From: Timaviella obliquedivisa GSE-PSE-MK23-08B
GTDB lineage: Bacteria; Cyanobacteriota; Cyanobacteriia; Elainellales; Elainellaceae
DNA: 64,000 nt
NCBI GenBank assembly: GCA_019358855.1
Contig: JAHHII010000009.1
Location: 62,001-126,000, forward strand
Direction of reading: 5' to 3'
The stretch's first letter is position 1. The number at the start of each line of letters is the position of its first letter. The position numbers were made by a program, and so were the translations under genes. Positions 45,405 to 54,942 of the stretch are shown in pieces. The notes beneath the pieces were generated by a model that had not been told where the DNA came from, searched no databases, and was given only the letters and a program-made list of their open reading frames with translations.

Positions 45405-46511
45405 ATGGAATTAATGATCGAAGACTTGATGGAGCAACTGGTTGAAATGGGTGGCTCCGACTTGCACCTCTCAGCAGGACTGCCTCCCTACTTCCGGGTC
45501 AGCGGGCACCTAAAACCCATTGGCGACGAACCCATGACCTCCGAAGAGTGCCAGCGCCTAATCTTCAGTATGCTCAACAACAACCAGCGCAAAGCCCTAG
45601 AGCAAAACTGGGAACTAGACTGCTCCTATGGAGTTAAAGGTCTCGCCCGCTTCCGAGTTAACGTTTACAAAGACCGAGGCACCTATGCCGCCTGTCTGCG
45701 GGCACTCAGTTCCAAAATTCCCAACTTCGACAAGTTAGGACTCCCCGATATTGTCCGAGAAATGTCTGAAAAACCGAGAGGGCTGATTCTAGTCACAGGG
45801 CCAACAGGTTCCGGCAAAACCACTACCCTCGCAGCAATGATTGACCTGATCAACCGCACCAGAGCCGAGCATATTCTAACGGTTGAAGACCCGATCGAGT
45901 TTGTCTACGAACCGATCAAGAGCCTGATTCACCAACGGCAACTGGGCGAAGATACCAAAAGTTTTGCGAACGCGCTCAAAGCTGCCCTTCGGGAAGATCC
46001 AGACATCATTCTGGTGGGTGAAATGCGAGACTTAGAAACTATCTCCCTGGCAATTTCTGCCGCAGAAACGGGACACCTAGTTTTTGGCACACTGCACACC
46101 AGTTCCGCATCGCAGACTGTAGACCGGATGATCGATGTATTTCCCTCCGAGCGGCAAACTCAGGTTAGGGTGCAGCTTTCCAACTCCCTGGTTGCTGTCT
46201 TCAGCCAAACACTCGTTCCTAAGAAAAATCCTAAACCTGGTGAGTTTGGTCGGGTCATGGCTCAAGAAATCATGATCATTACCCCCGCCATCTCTAACCT
46301 AATTCGAGAAGGAAAGACTTCGCAGATTTACTCAGCCATTCAAACTGGGGGTAAATTGGGCATGGTCACGCTTGAAAAAGTCCTGGCTGACCAATACAAG
46401 GCAGGCACTATCTCCTTTGAATCGGCAATGTCAAGGACTTCTAGACCTGATGAATTACAGCGTCTGATTGGCCCCCCGGTTGGGTCTAAGCCCGGAGTTG
46501 CAGCTAAGTAA
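45405..46511 (+). CDS. pilT: Type IV pilus retraction ATPase PilT
   Basis: Powers pilus retraction, needed for twitching motility and DNA uptake. The 368 residues include an N-terminal PAS-like domain (GGSDLHLSAG at about 17-26), Walker A GPTGSGKTTTL near 131, the Asp box LREDPDIILVGEMRD, the His box FGTLHTSSA and the AIRNLIRE-like motif as AISNLIREGK. AGGAG precedes the ATG. It lies between pilB and pilC with small gaps. Confidence 0.96.
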   Translation: MELMIEDLMEQLVEMGGSDLHLSAGLPPYFRVSGHLKPIGDEPMTSEECQRLIFSMLNNNQRKALEQNWELDCSYGVKGLARFRVNVYKDRGTYAACLRALSSKIPNFDKLGLPDIVREMSEKPRGLILVTGPTGSGKTTTLAAMIDLINRTRAEHILTVEDPIEFVYEPIKSLIHQRQLGEDTKSFANALKAALREDPDIILVGEMRDLETISLAISAAETGHLVFGTLHTSSASQTVDRMIDVFPSERQTQVRVQLSNSLVAVFSQTLVPKKNPKPGEFGRVMAQEIMIITPAISNLIREGKTSQIYSAIQTGGKLGMVTLEKVLADQYKAGTISFESAMSRTSRPDELQRLIGPPVGSKPGVAAK

Positions 46512-46536
46512 TCAATCTCTTCAGCGGTTTTAAGTC

Positions 46537-47775
46537 ATGCCTACCTATGTTGTTACAGCCAGAGATACGAAAGGAAACCCTAGAAAAGAGAAAATTAGTG
46601 CAGAGTCACCGGGTGAAGCTCGGACTGCTCTGCGAGAAAGGGGCTTGTTTGTTCAAGAGCTTAAGGAAGATCAAGGGCTGGTAAAAAAACTAAGCTCTCT
46701 GGACTTTCAAGAGATCCAGAACTCAATGGTCAGTGTGACGGTTAAGGATAAAGCCGTTTTCTCCCGCCAGTTTGCAGTGTTAATTAACGCTGGTGTGGCA
46801 ATGGTGAGAGGGTTAGGAATTTTGTCTGACCAGTGCCCTAATCCCAAGCTTAAAAAAGCCCTTCAGGGTATTAGTGCTGATGTGCAGCAGGGGGTTAACT
46901 TATCTGATTCTATGCGTAAGCATCCCCAGTGCTTTGACAATCTATACGTCAGCATGGTGGAAGCTGGAGAAGTGGGGGGGGTTCTAGATGAAGTGATGAA
47001 TCGTCTAGCAAAATTGTTAGAAGATGTTGCCCGCCTGCAAAATCAAATTAAGTCGGCACTCACATATCCGGTTGCTGTGGGTTTCATTGCGGTCACCATC
47101 TTTTTAGGAATGTGTATTTTCTTATTGCCGATTTTCGCCAATATCTTTAAGGAGTTGGATGCAAAGTTGCCGCCTTTTACAGCGTTCATGATTGGGATTA
47201 GCGACTTTTTGAGAACGCCGCTTTACATGGCGATTCTAATTGCCGCGATCGTTTTTCTCGTCTTTGCTTACCAGCGCTACTACAGCACAGATATCGGGCG
47301 GGTCACAATGGATGGCTTCTTCCTCAAAATGCCTTTATTTGGTGACCTAATTCAGAAAACTGCTACGGCTCGTTTCTGTCGTACGTTTGGTGCCTTGTCC
47401 CGATCGGGCGTACCAATTTTGACGGCACTAGAAATTGTGCGAGATACAGCGGGGAATCAGGTGATTTCTAATGCCGTTGACGAAGCCCGAAAGGAAGTGC
47501 AAACCGGGGGCATGATTAGTCTGGCGTTACAACGAGAGCACGTTTTCCCAATCATGGCGATTCAAATGATTAGCATTGGGGAAGAAACGGGAGAAATTGA
47601 TACCATGCTGATGAAGGTGGCTGACTTCTATGAAGACGAAGTGGAGCAAGCCGTTAAAGGCATTACCAGCCTGATTGAACCGATCATGATCGTGGTGTTG
47701 GGGGGAATGGTAGGTTCGATTCTGGTGGCAATGTATTTGCCCATTTTTGGAATTATGGATGCGATTAAAGGCTAA
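46537..47775 (+). CDS. pilC: Type IV pilus inner-membrane platform protein PilC
   Basis: The 412 residues contain two GspF/PilC cytosolic domains with the signature of each (KAVFSRQFAVLINAGVAM at about 70 and ARFCRTFGALSRSGVPIL at about 280) and three to four membrane helices, ending in the conserved GGMVGSILVAMYLPIF. It anchors the PilB/PilT motors. It starts 25 bases after the pilT stop, completing the motor operon. Confidence 0.96.
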   Translation: MPTYVVTARDTKGNPRKEKISAESPGEARTALRERGLFVQELKEDQGLVKKLSSLDFQEIQNSMVSVTVKDKAVFSRQFAVLINAGVAMVRGLGILSDQCPNPKLKKALQGISADVQQGVNLSDSMRKHPQCFDNLYVSMVEAGEVGGVLDEVMNRLAKLLEDVARLQNQIKSALTYPVAVGFIAVTIFLGMCIFLLPIFANIFKELDAKLPPFTAFMIGISDFLRTPLYMAILIAAIVFLVFAYQRYYSTDIGRVTMDGFFLKMPLFGDLIQKTATARFCRTFGALSRSGVPILTALEIVRDTAGNQVISNAVDEARKEVQTGGMISLALQREHVFPIMAIQMISIGEETGEIDTMLMKVADFYEDEVEQAVKGITSLIEPIMIVVLGGMVGSILVAMYLPIFGIMDAIKG

Positions 47776-47795
47776 AGCCTGGCTGACTCTAAAAT

Positions 47796-48377
47796 ATGAC
47801 TGTTAAACAAGCGGATTACGAAGAGTTACTAGCTGAATACAGCGATTATTTAGGGGCGATCGCTCTCCTTAAAGAGTTTCGTCCTTACCTAGAAATGATT
47901 CCTAGTATGCGCCGTCCTGAGGAGAGCGTGATTACGGTGCCCTTACCGCTCGTGCGGATTCGCAGGGCTAAGTCGGCAACGACAGGGGAAACCGGCGAAA
48001 TGTTTCGTCTTCCTTGTGATGTGGCGATTTTAATGTGCGACCCAGAATGGAAAATTAAAACTGGGGGCGATATTTTAGTATTCATTCATCGCCCATCAGA
48101 AGACTTTTCAGATTTTTTAGGACGTTGGCGGCAAACCCAAATTTATCTGAACAAAGGCTATGAATGGCAGATGCCCGAGCAGTACCAACATATTCTTAGC
48201 GAGGCGGCAGAGGAAACCTATCCTTTGTTTGTCATTTTTCCAGAAACGCCAGAGCGAATCAAGCGGGGGCTACGGGGCGCAAGTTTGCCATTTGTGACGC
48301 AGGCTGTTTATTCTGAAAATGAGTTTGCACTAGCTCCTACCTCCGCTCCGGCTTCAACATTGGGCACAGAAGAATAA
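47796..48377 (+). CDS. Unrecognised protein after pilC
   Basis: A 193-residue soluble protein with mixed alpha/beta composition (FRLPCDVAILMCDPEWKIKTGGDILVF near the middle) and an Ala/Ser/Pro-rich tail. No signal peptide or membrane helix. It starts 20 bases after pilC on the same strand and might be co-transcribed with the motor genes. I do not recognise a family; a link to pili is context only. Confidence 0.65.
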   Translation: MTVKQADYEELLAEYSDYLGAIALLKEFRPYLEMIPSMRRPEESVITVPLPLVRIRRAKSATTGETGEMFRLPCDVAILMCDPEWKIKTGGDILVFIHRPSEDFSDFLGRWRQTQIYLNKGYEWQMPEQYQHILSEAAEETYPLFVIFPETPERIKRGLRGASLPFVTQAVYSENEFALAPTSAPASTLGTEE

Positions 48378-48458
48378 GGGCGATTGCCATGAGACACTAG
48401 AAGGATGCCTACGAGCAACTTTGCTAGGATGACAGGACAGGACTGAGGAGCAACGCCC

Positions 48459-49652
48459 ATGACAGAACTAAGCGATCGGGTGAACAACCACCGAGATTGG
48501 TCATGGCGATTTTGGTTCACGGTTCCCCTGTATCCTTATAGTCAACGGCGTACCCTCTGCACCGAAGTTGTCAAAGATAGAATTTGGACGTTTGACCAGC
48601 TTCAGGGCATTTTGTATGTAGCGGTACCCATTCGCATGACCGCAGTGCGGCTTGATGAGGGCGGTCTATTAATCTATGCCCCAGTTGCCCCGACACCTGA
48701 ATGCATTCGCCTACTACAAGAGTTGGTGGTGCAGCATGGAGGAGTAAAATATATCATTTTGCCTACAGTTTCGGGGTTGGAACACAAAGTCTTTGTAGGG
48801 CCGTTTGCCAGGAAATTTCCCCAGGCTCAGGTGTATGTTGCTCCAAATCAGTGGAGTTTTCCCATTAGTTTGCCGCTGAGTTGGTTGGGTTTTCCAATCG
48901 GACGAACTCATGTTTTGCCTGAGCAGAGCCATGAAGCACCCTTTGGGACGCAGTTTGACTATGCCATTTTGACGATCGACTTAGGGCTAGGGACGTTTGG
49001 AGAGGTCGCTTTTTTTGATCGCCGATCGCAAACCCTGCTCGTCACCGACACCGTTTTAGTGGTGCCTGAAGTTCCCCCCGCGATCGTCCGGCTTAACCCA
49101 GATGCCCTGATGTTTCATGCTAAGGATCAGGCATTCGACCGGGTTGAAGCGAATGAAGCAACTTTCCGTAAGGGATGGCAGCGCATTTCACTCTTCGCTT
49201 TTTACTTCCGCCCCAGTGTGTTGGAACCGATCGCCCTAAGTCAGGCGTTCAAAGATGCCAGTAAGGCGTACGATCGCTCTAGGAAAGCTTATTTTGGGAT
49301 ATTTCCCTTTCGGTGGCGAGAAGATTGGCAGCGATCGTTTGAGGCATTGCGAGGCAAGGGGCGCTTATTGGTTGCCCCAATTTTGCAGACCTTGATTTTG
49401 AACCGATCGCCCAAAGAAACCTTAGAGTGGGCTGATCGGGTTAGCCAGTGGAACTTTCAGCGAATTATTCCCTGCCATTTTGACTCGCCTATCATGGCAA
49501 GTCCTCAAGAATTTCGGCAAGCGTTCACTTTTTTAGAGAGGCGATCTAATCCGACCCATCCCCTTTTGCCTGAAGACTTTGAGTTGTTACAAGAAATAGA
49601 TCGAGGACTGACGCGATGGAGAATCTCGCCATCACCAAAAGAAAAAGTTTAA
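48459..49652 (+). CDS. DUF4336 domain protein (metallo-hydrolase-like)
   Basis: A 397-residue protein of the DUF4336 family, distantly related to the metallo-beta-lactamase fold. The stretches VPIRMTAVRLDEGGLLIYAPV (about 49-69) and VKYIILPTVSGLEHKVFVGPFA match the family, and CHFDSP near 345 could be a metal ligand site. Some canonical HxHxDH residues are absent. TGAGGAG lies eight bases before the ATG. Function unknown. Confidence 0.82.
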   Translation: MTELSDRVNNHRDWSWRFWFTVPLYPYSQRRTLCTEVVKDRIWTFDQLQGILYVAVPIRMTAVRLDEGGLLIYAPVAPTPECIRLLQELVVQHGGVKYIILPTVSGLEHKVFVGPFARKFPQAQVYVAPNQWSFPISLPLSWLGFPIGRTHVLPEQSHEAPFGTQFDYAILTIDLGLGTFGEVAFFDRRSQTLLVTDTVLVVPEVPPAIVRLNPDALMFHAKDQAFDRVEANEATFRKGWQRISLFAFYFRPSVLEPIALSQAFKDASKAYDRSRKAYFGIFPFRWREDWQRSFEALRGKGRLLVAPILQTLILNRSPKETLEWADRVSQWNFQRIIPCHFDSPIMASPQEFRQAFTFLERRSNPTHPLLPEDFELLQEIDRGLTRWRISPSPKEKV

Positions 49653-49705
49653 AGTCTCGTGGAACAAGCATCTGACTCATTCCACAAAGCTTTTAAGCCA
49701 GCAGT

Positions 49706-50989
49706 CTACAGGGTTAATGATTGGGCATTCGTTTCAATCAATTTAGCGAGATCTTGGAGGAATGCAGCAGCATCGGCACCGTAGATAATGCGATGATCGC
49801 AGGTAATGTTGACCTGCATTTGCTGCTTGATGCCCATCATGCCATCGGGCATTGCCACCACTTGAGGACGCGATGCCCCGATCGCCAGAATAGAACCTTG
49901 ACCAGGAGGCAGAATAGCATCAAAGCGATCGACCCCAAACATTCCTAAATTAGAGAGTGTGAAGCCTCCAGAGCTATATTCATCCGGCTGAAGTTGCTTA
50001 GAGCGCGATCGTTCGACCAAATCTCGCCAAGTGCGCGACAGGGTATAAATATCGACTTGGTCGGCGTTTTGCAAGACTGGCGTAATCAATCCACCATCGT
50101 CCATTGCCACCGCCACTGCAACATTGATTGCTGTGCGATGAGCCGCGCCTTGCTCGGTGTAGTAGGCGTGAAGCAGAGGATGCTTTTGCAGCGTCATAGC
50201 CACTGCTTTTGCCAAGAGGGCAGTCATAGTAACGCCCTTAGACTTAATTTGCTTGTAGAGCTTGTCTAAGCCATCGGTGCTAATGGTGTAGCCCACGCGG
50301 TAAGTGGGAACCTGCAAGCTTGCCATCATGTTCCGCACAACTGCATTTTGCAGAGTGTTGAAGGGGATGATTTGTCCCGGTTGGGTAGAAGCAGGAGCCA
50401 CAGATCTAGCAGAAGAGGCGATCGCCGCCGCAACTGGAGCAGGAGCGATCGTTGGAGCGCTCGTTGGAGCAACAGTCGGAACAGCTACAGGAGGAGCCGT
50501 CTTTCCGACAGCAGCTTCCACATCTTCTGCCACAACTCGTCCGTGTGGGCCACTTCCCTTTAACGTGTTCAAGTCAACTCGGAGATCTTTTGCCAACTTA
50601 CGGGCACGGGGAGAAGCAACCGTTCTACCGTTTTGAACGACGGGGGCGTCGGCTACGGCAGCAACGGCAACTGGAGCAGCGATCGGAGCAGAAGCGGCGG
50701 CGGGTGCTGAGGCTTGGCTAGCTTGTTGAATAGCAGTGTCAATTTCGGCTTCAGTTTCAGCAATTAGGGCGATCGCCGCTCCAACGGCTGCCGACTCTCC
50801 GGCAGGAATCATAATGGTCGCTAAGTAGCCTTCGTAAAAGGACTCCACATCCATATCTGCCTTGTCAGACTCAACCACCACCACCGTTTCGCCCTTCTCA
50901 ATTTTGTCTCCAGGTGCCTTGACCCACGAAACAATTTTGCCTTCAGTCATCGTAGAACTAAGGGCAGGCATGAACACTTCACTAATCAT
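49706..50989 (-). CDS. pdhC: Dihydrolipoamide acetyltransferase (pyruvate dehydrogenase E2)
   Basis: Core subunit of the pyruvate dehydrogenase complex, making acetyl-CoA. The 427 residues comprise one lipoyl domain with the modified lysine in VESDKADMDVES, an Ala/Pro-rich linker, a peripheral-subunit-binding domain (VASPRARKLAKDLRVDL at about 124-140), a second linker and the catalytic domain ending in NITCDHRIIYGADAAAFL. The usual DHRxxDG has Tyr-Gly here, which I believe is a lineage feature. It follows a YlqD gene by two bases. Confidence 0.95.
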   Translation of the reverse strand: MISEVFMPALSSTMTEGKIVSWVKAPGDKIEKGETVVVVESDKADMDVESFYEGYLATIMIPAGESAAVGAAIALIAETEAEIDTAIQQASQASAPAAASAPIAAPVAVAAVADAPVVQNGRTVASPRARKLAKDLRVDLNTLKGSGPHGRVVAEDVEAAVGKTAPPVAVPTVAPTSAPTIAPAPVAAAIASSARSVAPASTQPGQIIPFNTLQNAVVRNMMASLQVPTYRVGYTISTDGLDKLYKQIKSKGVTMTALLAKAVAMTLQKHPLLHAYYTEQGAAHRTAINVAVAVAMDDGGLITPVLQNADQVDIYTLSRTWRDLVERSRSKQLQPDEYSSGGFTLSNLGMFGVDRFDAILPPGQGSILAIGASRPQVVAMPDGMMGIKQQMQVNITCDHRIIYGADAAAFLQDLAKLIETNAQSLTL

Positions 50990-50991
50990 GA

Positions 50992-51441
50992 CTATAGATC
51001 TCCACGAATTTCTTGGACAACCCCATCCCGCAACAAGACTTCAACCTGCATTTTGCTGATCAGGTTATCGCCAGTTTCTACTCGGAAAAGCCCTTCAATT
51101 TGTCCTTGTCCGACTTCTTGATCCATCTCAAGAAGCTGTACTTGCTGAAGCTGCTGAAGAATCTGATTTTTCTTTTCCAGGATTTCGCTTTTCTTTTGGT
51201 TAACTTGCACCTGAATGTTAGAAACCTGCTGCATCACCATAGGGTCAGAAGATTGACCGCCTTGTTTTTGCATTTCAGCAACCATGCGCTGACCCTGACC
51301 ATCGAGTTGCTGAAGTTGACCGTCAAGCTGATTAATCTGGGTTTGCAATTGTTCTTGCACTTCCTCTTTCCAGCGAGGAGTGACAATAACCTTAATGTTG
51401 ACGGCTCTTTTGAGGAGGAGGTGAGACTGAGAAACTTCCAT
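50992..51441 (-). CDS. YlqD-family coiled-coil protein
   Basis: A 149-residue soluble protein, mostly a Gln-rich coiled coil (about 25-110; QLDGQLQQLDGQGQRM) flanked by short beta strands (NIKVIVTPRWKEEV at the start and VEVLLRDGVVQEIRG at the end), matching the YlqD family of unknown function. Only two bases separate its stop from the E2 start, so the genes are co-transcribed and probably coupled. Confidence 0.82.
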   Translation of the reverse strand: MEVSQSHLLLKRAVNIKVIVTPRWKEEVQEQLQTQINQLDGQLQQLDGQGQRMVAEMQKQGGQSSDPMVMQQVSNIQVQVNQKKSEILEKKNQILQQLQQVQLLEMDQEVGQGQIEGLFRVETGDNLISKMQVEVLLRDGVVQEIRGDL

Positions 51442-51582
51442 GAATACTCGGCTAAAAAAGTGAACAAGGGGTCAGAGGAGGGCAAAAGTCATTGCTTACT
51501 TAAATAAAGCGCTAATGGAATGCACCCAATTTTGAACAAACAACCTAGGTAAATAATTTGGGCAATAGTCTGGGCAAGTCGC

Positions 51583-53535
51583 TTAAGCAAACATCTCGTC
51601 AATCATACCGCGATAGCGTTCCGCCACAACGGGGCGGCGGATTTTGAGGGTTTGGGTCAGCAGTCCATTGTCAATGGAAAAGGCTTCTGTCAGCAGCCGG
51701 AAAGGCCCTACCCGATCGTCAGGACGATAGCCAGGGCGATCTTTGATTTCGCGGGTTAATTCTTGACGAAACAAATCTTCGATCGCCTTGTTCTTAATAT
51801 CCACCGAGCCATCGGCAGTAAGAGCACTAGGATGATTGGCTTCTGCCCATTTTTGCAAGGCTTCTAGGTTAGGAACGATCAGTGCGCCGAGCGATCGCTG
51901 ATCTTGTCCCACCAGCATGAGTTGATCGACGTAGGCACTCCGCAGGCAAGCATCTTCAATCGGCTGCGGCTCAATGTTTTCGCCATTGGTCAGCACGATC
52001 GTGTCTTTTGCCCGTCCGGTAATGACCAAATGCCCCGCACCCAGCACCATGCCTAAGTCTCCAGTGTTAAACCAGCCTTCAGGGTCGATCGCTTTTGCCG
52101 TTGCCTCTGGGTTGTTGTAGTAGCCCTGCATCACCTGCGGGCCCCGAATTAGCACTAAGCCTTGCTTGCCTGGAGAAAGCGTTTTGCGGCTCTCCAGATC
52201 AACAATCCGAATTTCGGTATCGGGGAAGGGCTGACCATCGGCACCTCGCAGGTTTGCCGAGGGGCGGCGGACATTAGTAATGGGCGAGGTTTCGGTGAGT
52301 CCGTAGCCTCCCAAAATGTTAATGCCAACGATTTCAAAGAAGTCTTCAAGAAATTCAGCGATCGAGCCGCCGCCGCTGACCAGAAATTTCACCTCTCCGC
52401 CTGTGCCAGCCCGAATTTTCTGGTAAACAAGGCGATCGCCCCCCTGATGAATTGCCCACAGAGCAGGTAGTTTCGCCATTGCCGTTAGTCTGTCTGCCAA
52501 CGAGGGATTCATGTTTTCAAGGTCAAGTCCTTGCAGCAACCGTCGGGCTTTGATGTACTGCAAACTGTTTTTGAGGAAAAACTCCACCAACTTTTGCTTT
52601 TTGGCGGGCTGATCGCGGAACTGTTTTTGAATGCCTTCGTAAATTGACTCCCACAGACGCGGCACACCCACCATGTAGTGAGGTTTGAATTCTTTGATAT
52701 CTTTCTTAACGTGGCGAATGTTGGTGTAAATCTGAGTGCAGCCGTGGGCAAAGATAAAGTATTCAAACGTCCGCTCGTAGCAATGCCAAATGGGGAGAAT
52801 GCTGAGGACGCGATCGCCGGGTTGAGGCAAAACAACAGTGGCAGCAGAAGTTACTTGCGTCACCAAGTTTCCATGGCTTAACATCACGCCTTTGGGGGTT
52901 CCCGATGTGCCAGAGGTGTACATCAGGGTTGCCAGGGTATTGCGGGTCTGGGTGACGGGTTGAAGAGCCGTGGTTTCTCCCAATGCCAGGACTTCCGAGA
53001 ACTTCAGGATCTTGAAGGATTCTTCGGAGAAAGTTTCGTCAGTCAAAAAGATCACGAACTGGAGCGGTAAATCGGTGAGACTGGGACGAAGTCTTTTAAA
53101 GGTGGCAAGGTTTTCAACAATGAGCGCGATCGCCCCGCTGTTATTCAAAATAAACCGCAGTTCCTCCCCTTCTGCCTGCGAACTCCGGACTACATTGACT
53201 GCACCCGCCAGCATGACCCCTTGATCTGCCACGAGCCACCGAGGACAGTTGTCTGAAATCAGCGCCACCCGAGGCGGCACGCTAGAGGGTTCATCCGATG
53301 GAGCACTGGCAGGAATCCCCAAAGATTGTAAGCCAGCGGCAAATTGCTGGATTTGCTGGTAAAGTTCGGCATAGGTGAGCTTTACAACGGGCTGGGAGTG
53401 TGGATCATGGACTGCTGTGATGGGGGCAAATTTTTGGGCAGCGATCGCCCAAAGCTGAGGTAAAGACTGAACATGTTGATAGTCTATGGGGGAAGTTGAC
53501 ACGTGACCTCTCGAAGTAGAACCCGCAGCAGCCAT
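51583..53535 (-). CDS. aas: Long-chain acyl-ACP/acyl-CoA synthetase
   Basis: AMP-forming ligase that activates free fatty acids; in cyanobacteria this enzyme (Aas) mainly makes acyl-ACP and recycles membrane fatty acids. The 650 residues show the P-loop-like TLMYTSGTSGTPKGVMLSHGN (about 205-225), GYGLTETSPI near 415, WFNTGDLG near 490 and the C-terminal lid. There are no other fatty-acid genes adjacent. Choice between acyl-ACP and acyl-CoA product rests on lineage knowledge. Confidence 0.92.
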   Translation of the reverse strand: MAAAGSTSRGHVSTSPIDYQHVQSLPQLWAIAAQKFAPITAVHDPHSQPVVKLTYAELYQQIQQFAAGLQSLGIPASAPSDEPSSVPPRVALISDNCPRWLVADQGVMLAGAVNVVRSSQAEGEELRFILNNSGAIALIVENLATFKRLRPSLTDLPLQFVIFLTDETFSEESFKILKFSEVLALGETTALQPVTQTRNTLATLMYTSGTSGTPKGVMLSHGNLVTQVTSAATVVLPQPGDRVLSILPIWHCYERTFEYFIFAHGCTQIYTNIRHVKKDIKEFKPHYMVGVPRLWESIYEGIQKQFRDQPAKKQKLVEFFLKNSLQYIKARRLLQGLDLENMNPSLADRLTAMAKLPALWAIHQGGDRLVYQKIRAGTGGEVKFLVSGGGSIAEFLEDFFEIVGINILGGYGLTETSPITNVRRPSANLRGADGQPFPDTEIRIVDLESRKTLSPGKQGLVLIRGPQVMQGYYNNPEATAKAIDPEGWFNTGDLGMVLGAGHLVITGRAKDTIVLTNGENIEPQPIEDACLRSAYVDQLMLVGQDQRSLGALIVPNLEALQKWAEANHPSALTADGSVDIKNKAIEDLFRQELTREIKDRPGYRPDDRVGPFRLLTEAFSIDNGLLTQTLKIRRPVVAERYRGMIDEMFA

Positions 53536-53732
53536 GATGTTTATCTCCTAATTGTAGAAAGCAGTATTAAGAAAATTGTGTAGATGTCTAAAATATCTAG
53601 ATGAATCGCTATCAGAACTACTCATAGCCTACGGCTTGACGCACTAGAATAAGCAATTGAGATGGACAGTCAACAATTTGTCAATCCATTAATGATCTGT
53701 TAGTCAAAACGTACCTCACTGGAGCAAAAAGA

Positions 53733-54017
53733 ATGCCAAAAGCAACTTGGAATGGAGCAGTCTTAGCCGAGAGCGATCGCTGTGAAGTGGTTGAGGGAAA
53801 TTACTATTTTCCACCTGATGCTATTAAAACTGAATACTTCAAAAGCAGCGCTACCCATACTACCTGTCCCTGGAAAGGCACCGCTAGTTATTACAGCCTT
53901 GAAGTCGATGGACAAGCCAATGTAGATGCAGCTTGGTACTATCCTCAAGCTAAAGATGCCGCAAAAAACATTGAGGGCTATATTGCCTTTTGGCGCGGAG
54001 TCAAGGTTGAGGCGTAG
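53733..54017 (+). CDS. DUF427 domain protein
   Basis: A 94-residue protein fully made of a DUF427 domain: WNGAVLAESDRCEVVEGNYYFPPDAI, then TTCPWKGTASYYSLEV and a final AFWRGVKVEA. The family has a beta-barrel fold and unknown function, found across bacteria and fungi. A HIP1 octamer lies inside the gene (53772-53779). Confidence 0.92.
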   Translation: MPKATWNGAVLAESDRCEVVEGNYYFPPDAIKTEYFKSSATHTTCPWKGTASYYSLEVDGQANVDAAWYYPQAKDAAKNIEGYIAFWRGVKVEA

Positions 54018-54324
54018 GCGATCGAAGCAGAAGCGAGGCATGAAGCTGAGCTAACTTTAGAACTGTCATAAAATTTTCAAACTGTCACAAGACACAAAAC
54101 TTGATACTCAAATCTGTCTCCAAAGATGCAGCCAAAAGGATATGGGCATAATATCTGGGCATAGTGGCGCAATATTTAAAAAATAGGCACCATAGCCAGG
54201 CGCATTCGTCAGTTAACAGTGAAGTGGTAGCATAGGCGATCAGAACTCAAGAGCATTTGCCACCCTAGCGCTTTTATCGGATCGTGGGTCAACGTTTGAT
54301 ATACAATTTCTGCTGATTAACTCT
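54018..54324. other. Intergenic region before the DUF3038 gene
   Basis: About 300 AT-rich bases with several near-repeats of AAACTTGATA/AACTGTCA type (54056-54110: AACTGTCATAAAATTTTC and AACTGTCACAAGACAC). I see no gene or clear hairpin. The DUF3038/DUF4335 promoter should be here. Confidence 0.4.
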
Positions 54325-54942
54325 GTGAGGGTAATGCAATTAAGTCGTCCGCCCATTCAACCCATAGCACCCGCAATTTTGGATGCGTTACCCAACCCTC
54401 CACTGCCGGAAGCAGTTTGCCCTCGACGCACGCGGCAACAGCTTGACCTAATGTTGCTGGCGATCGAAGCTTTAGATTTAGGCGGCGCAGAAGCCATGCT
54501 GACCGCTGCCAAAGAACTAGACTTGCAAAGCGTCATCAAAAACCGCGTTTCCTTCTGGCGACTGCGAGCAACAAACCCTCTCCGTCGCTATAGTCAACGC
54601 CGTCCCCTAACGTTGAATGAGGCAAAAGCTTTAGTCTTTATGACTTGCCACCTGGCTCGACGCATGACCGTTTTAATTCGGCAGATGCTTTTGGTGTACG
54701 ACCAGCTTCTAGAAAAGCAGCTTCCCCTGGAGCAACATATTCGGCTAGGCAGCTACTTGGAACGATTTCGCGCCCATTTTCGCTCCCGCATGAATCCTAA
54801 ACGGACTGCCGTTATCGCTTACAACTCTGATGAAAAGCTGAATCAACTGGCAATGAGTTTACTGGGTCAACTTTTGTTTTGTACAGGTACTTCTGGCGCA
54901 CAGCGATTCTGGAGCAGTTTGTTTGATGGAGAAGCCTCATGA
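54325..54942 (+). CDS. DUF3038 family protein
   Basis: A 205-residue helical protein of the cyanobacterial DUF3038 family (LDLMLLAIEALDLGGAEAML near 41-60, then LTLNEAKALVFMTCHLA near 95). Function unknown. The start is uncertain between the GTG at 54325 and the ATG at 54334. Its stop overlaps the start of the DUF4335 gene by four bases (ATGA), a sign of coupled translation, and the two families commonly occur together. Confidence 0.8.
   Translation: MRVMQLSRPPIQPIAPAILDALPNPPLPEAVCPRRTRQQLDLMLLAIEALDLGGAEAMLTAAKELDLQSVIKNRVSFWRLRATNPLRRYSQRRPLTLNEAKALVFMTCHLARRMTVLIRQMLLVYDQLLEKQLPLEQHIRLGSYLERFRAHFRSRMNPKRTAVIAYNSDEKLNQLAMSLLGQLLFCTGTSGAQRFWSSLFDGEAS

Noticed and set aside
49659-49685. Hairpin after the DUF4336 gene as terminator
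   Set aside because: The stem is only six base pairs with a 15-base loop and no T run.
51013-51507. A 164-codon plus-strand frame opposite YlqD
   Set aside because: Antisense shadow; the Leu/His-rich product arises from reversing the Gln-rich coiled coil of YlqD.
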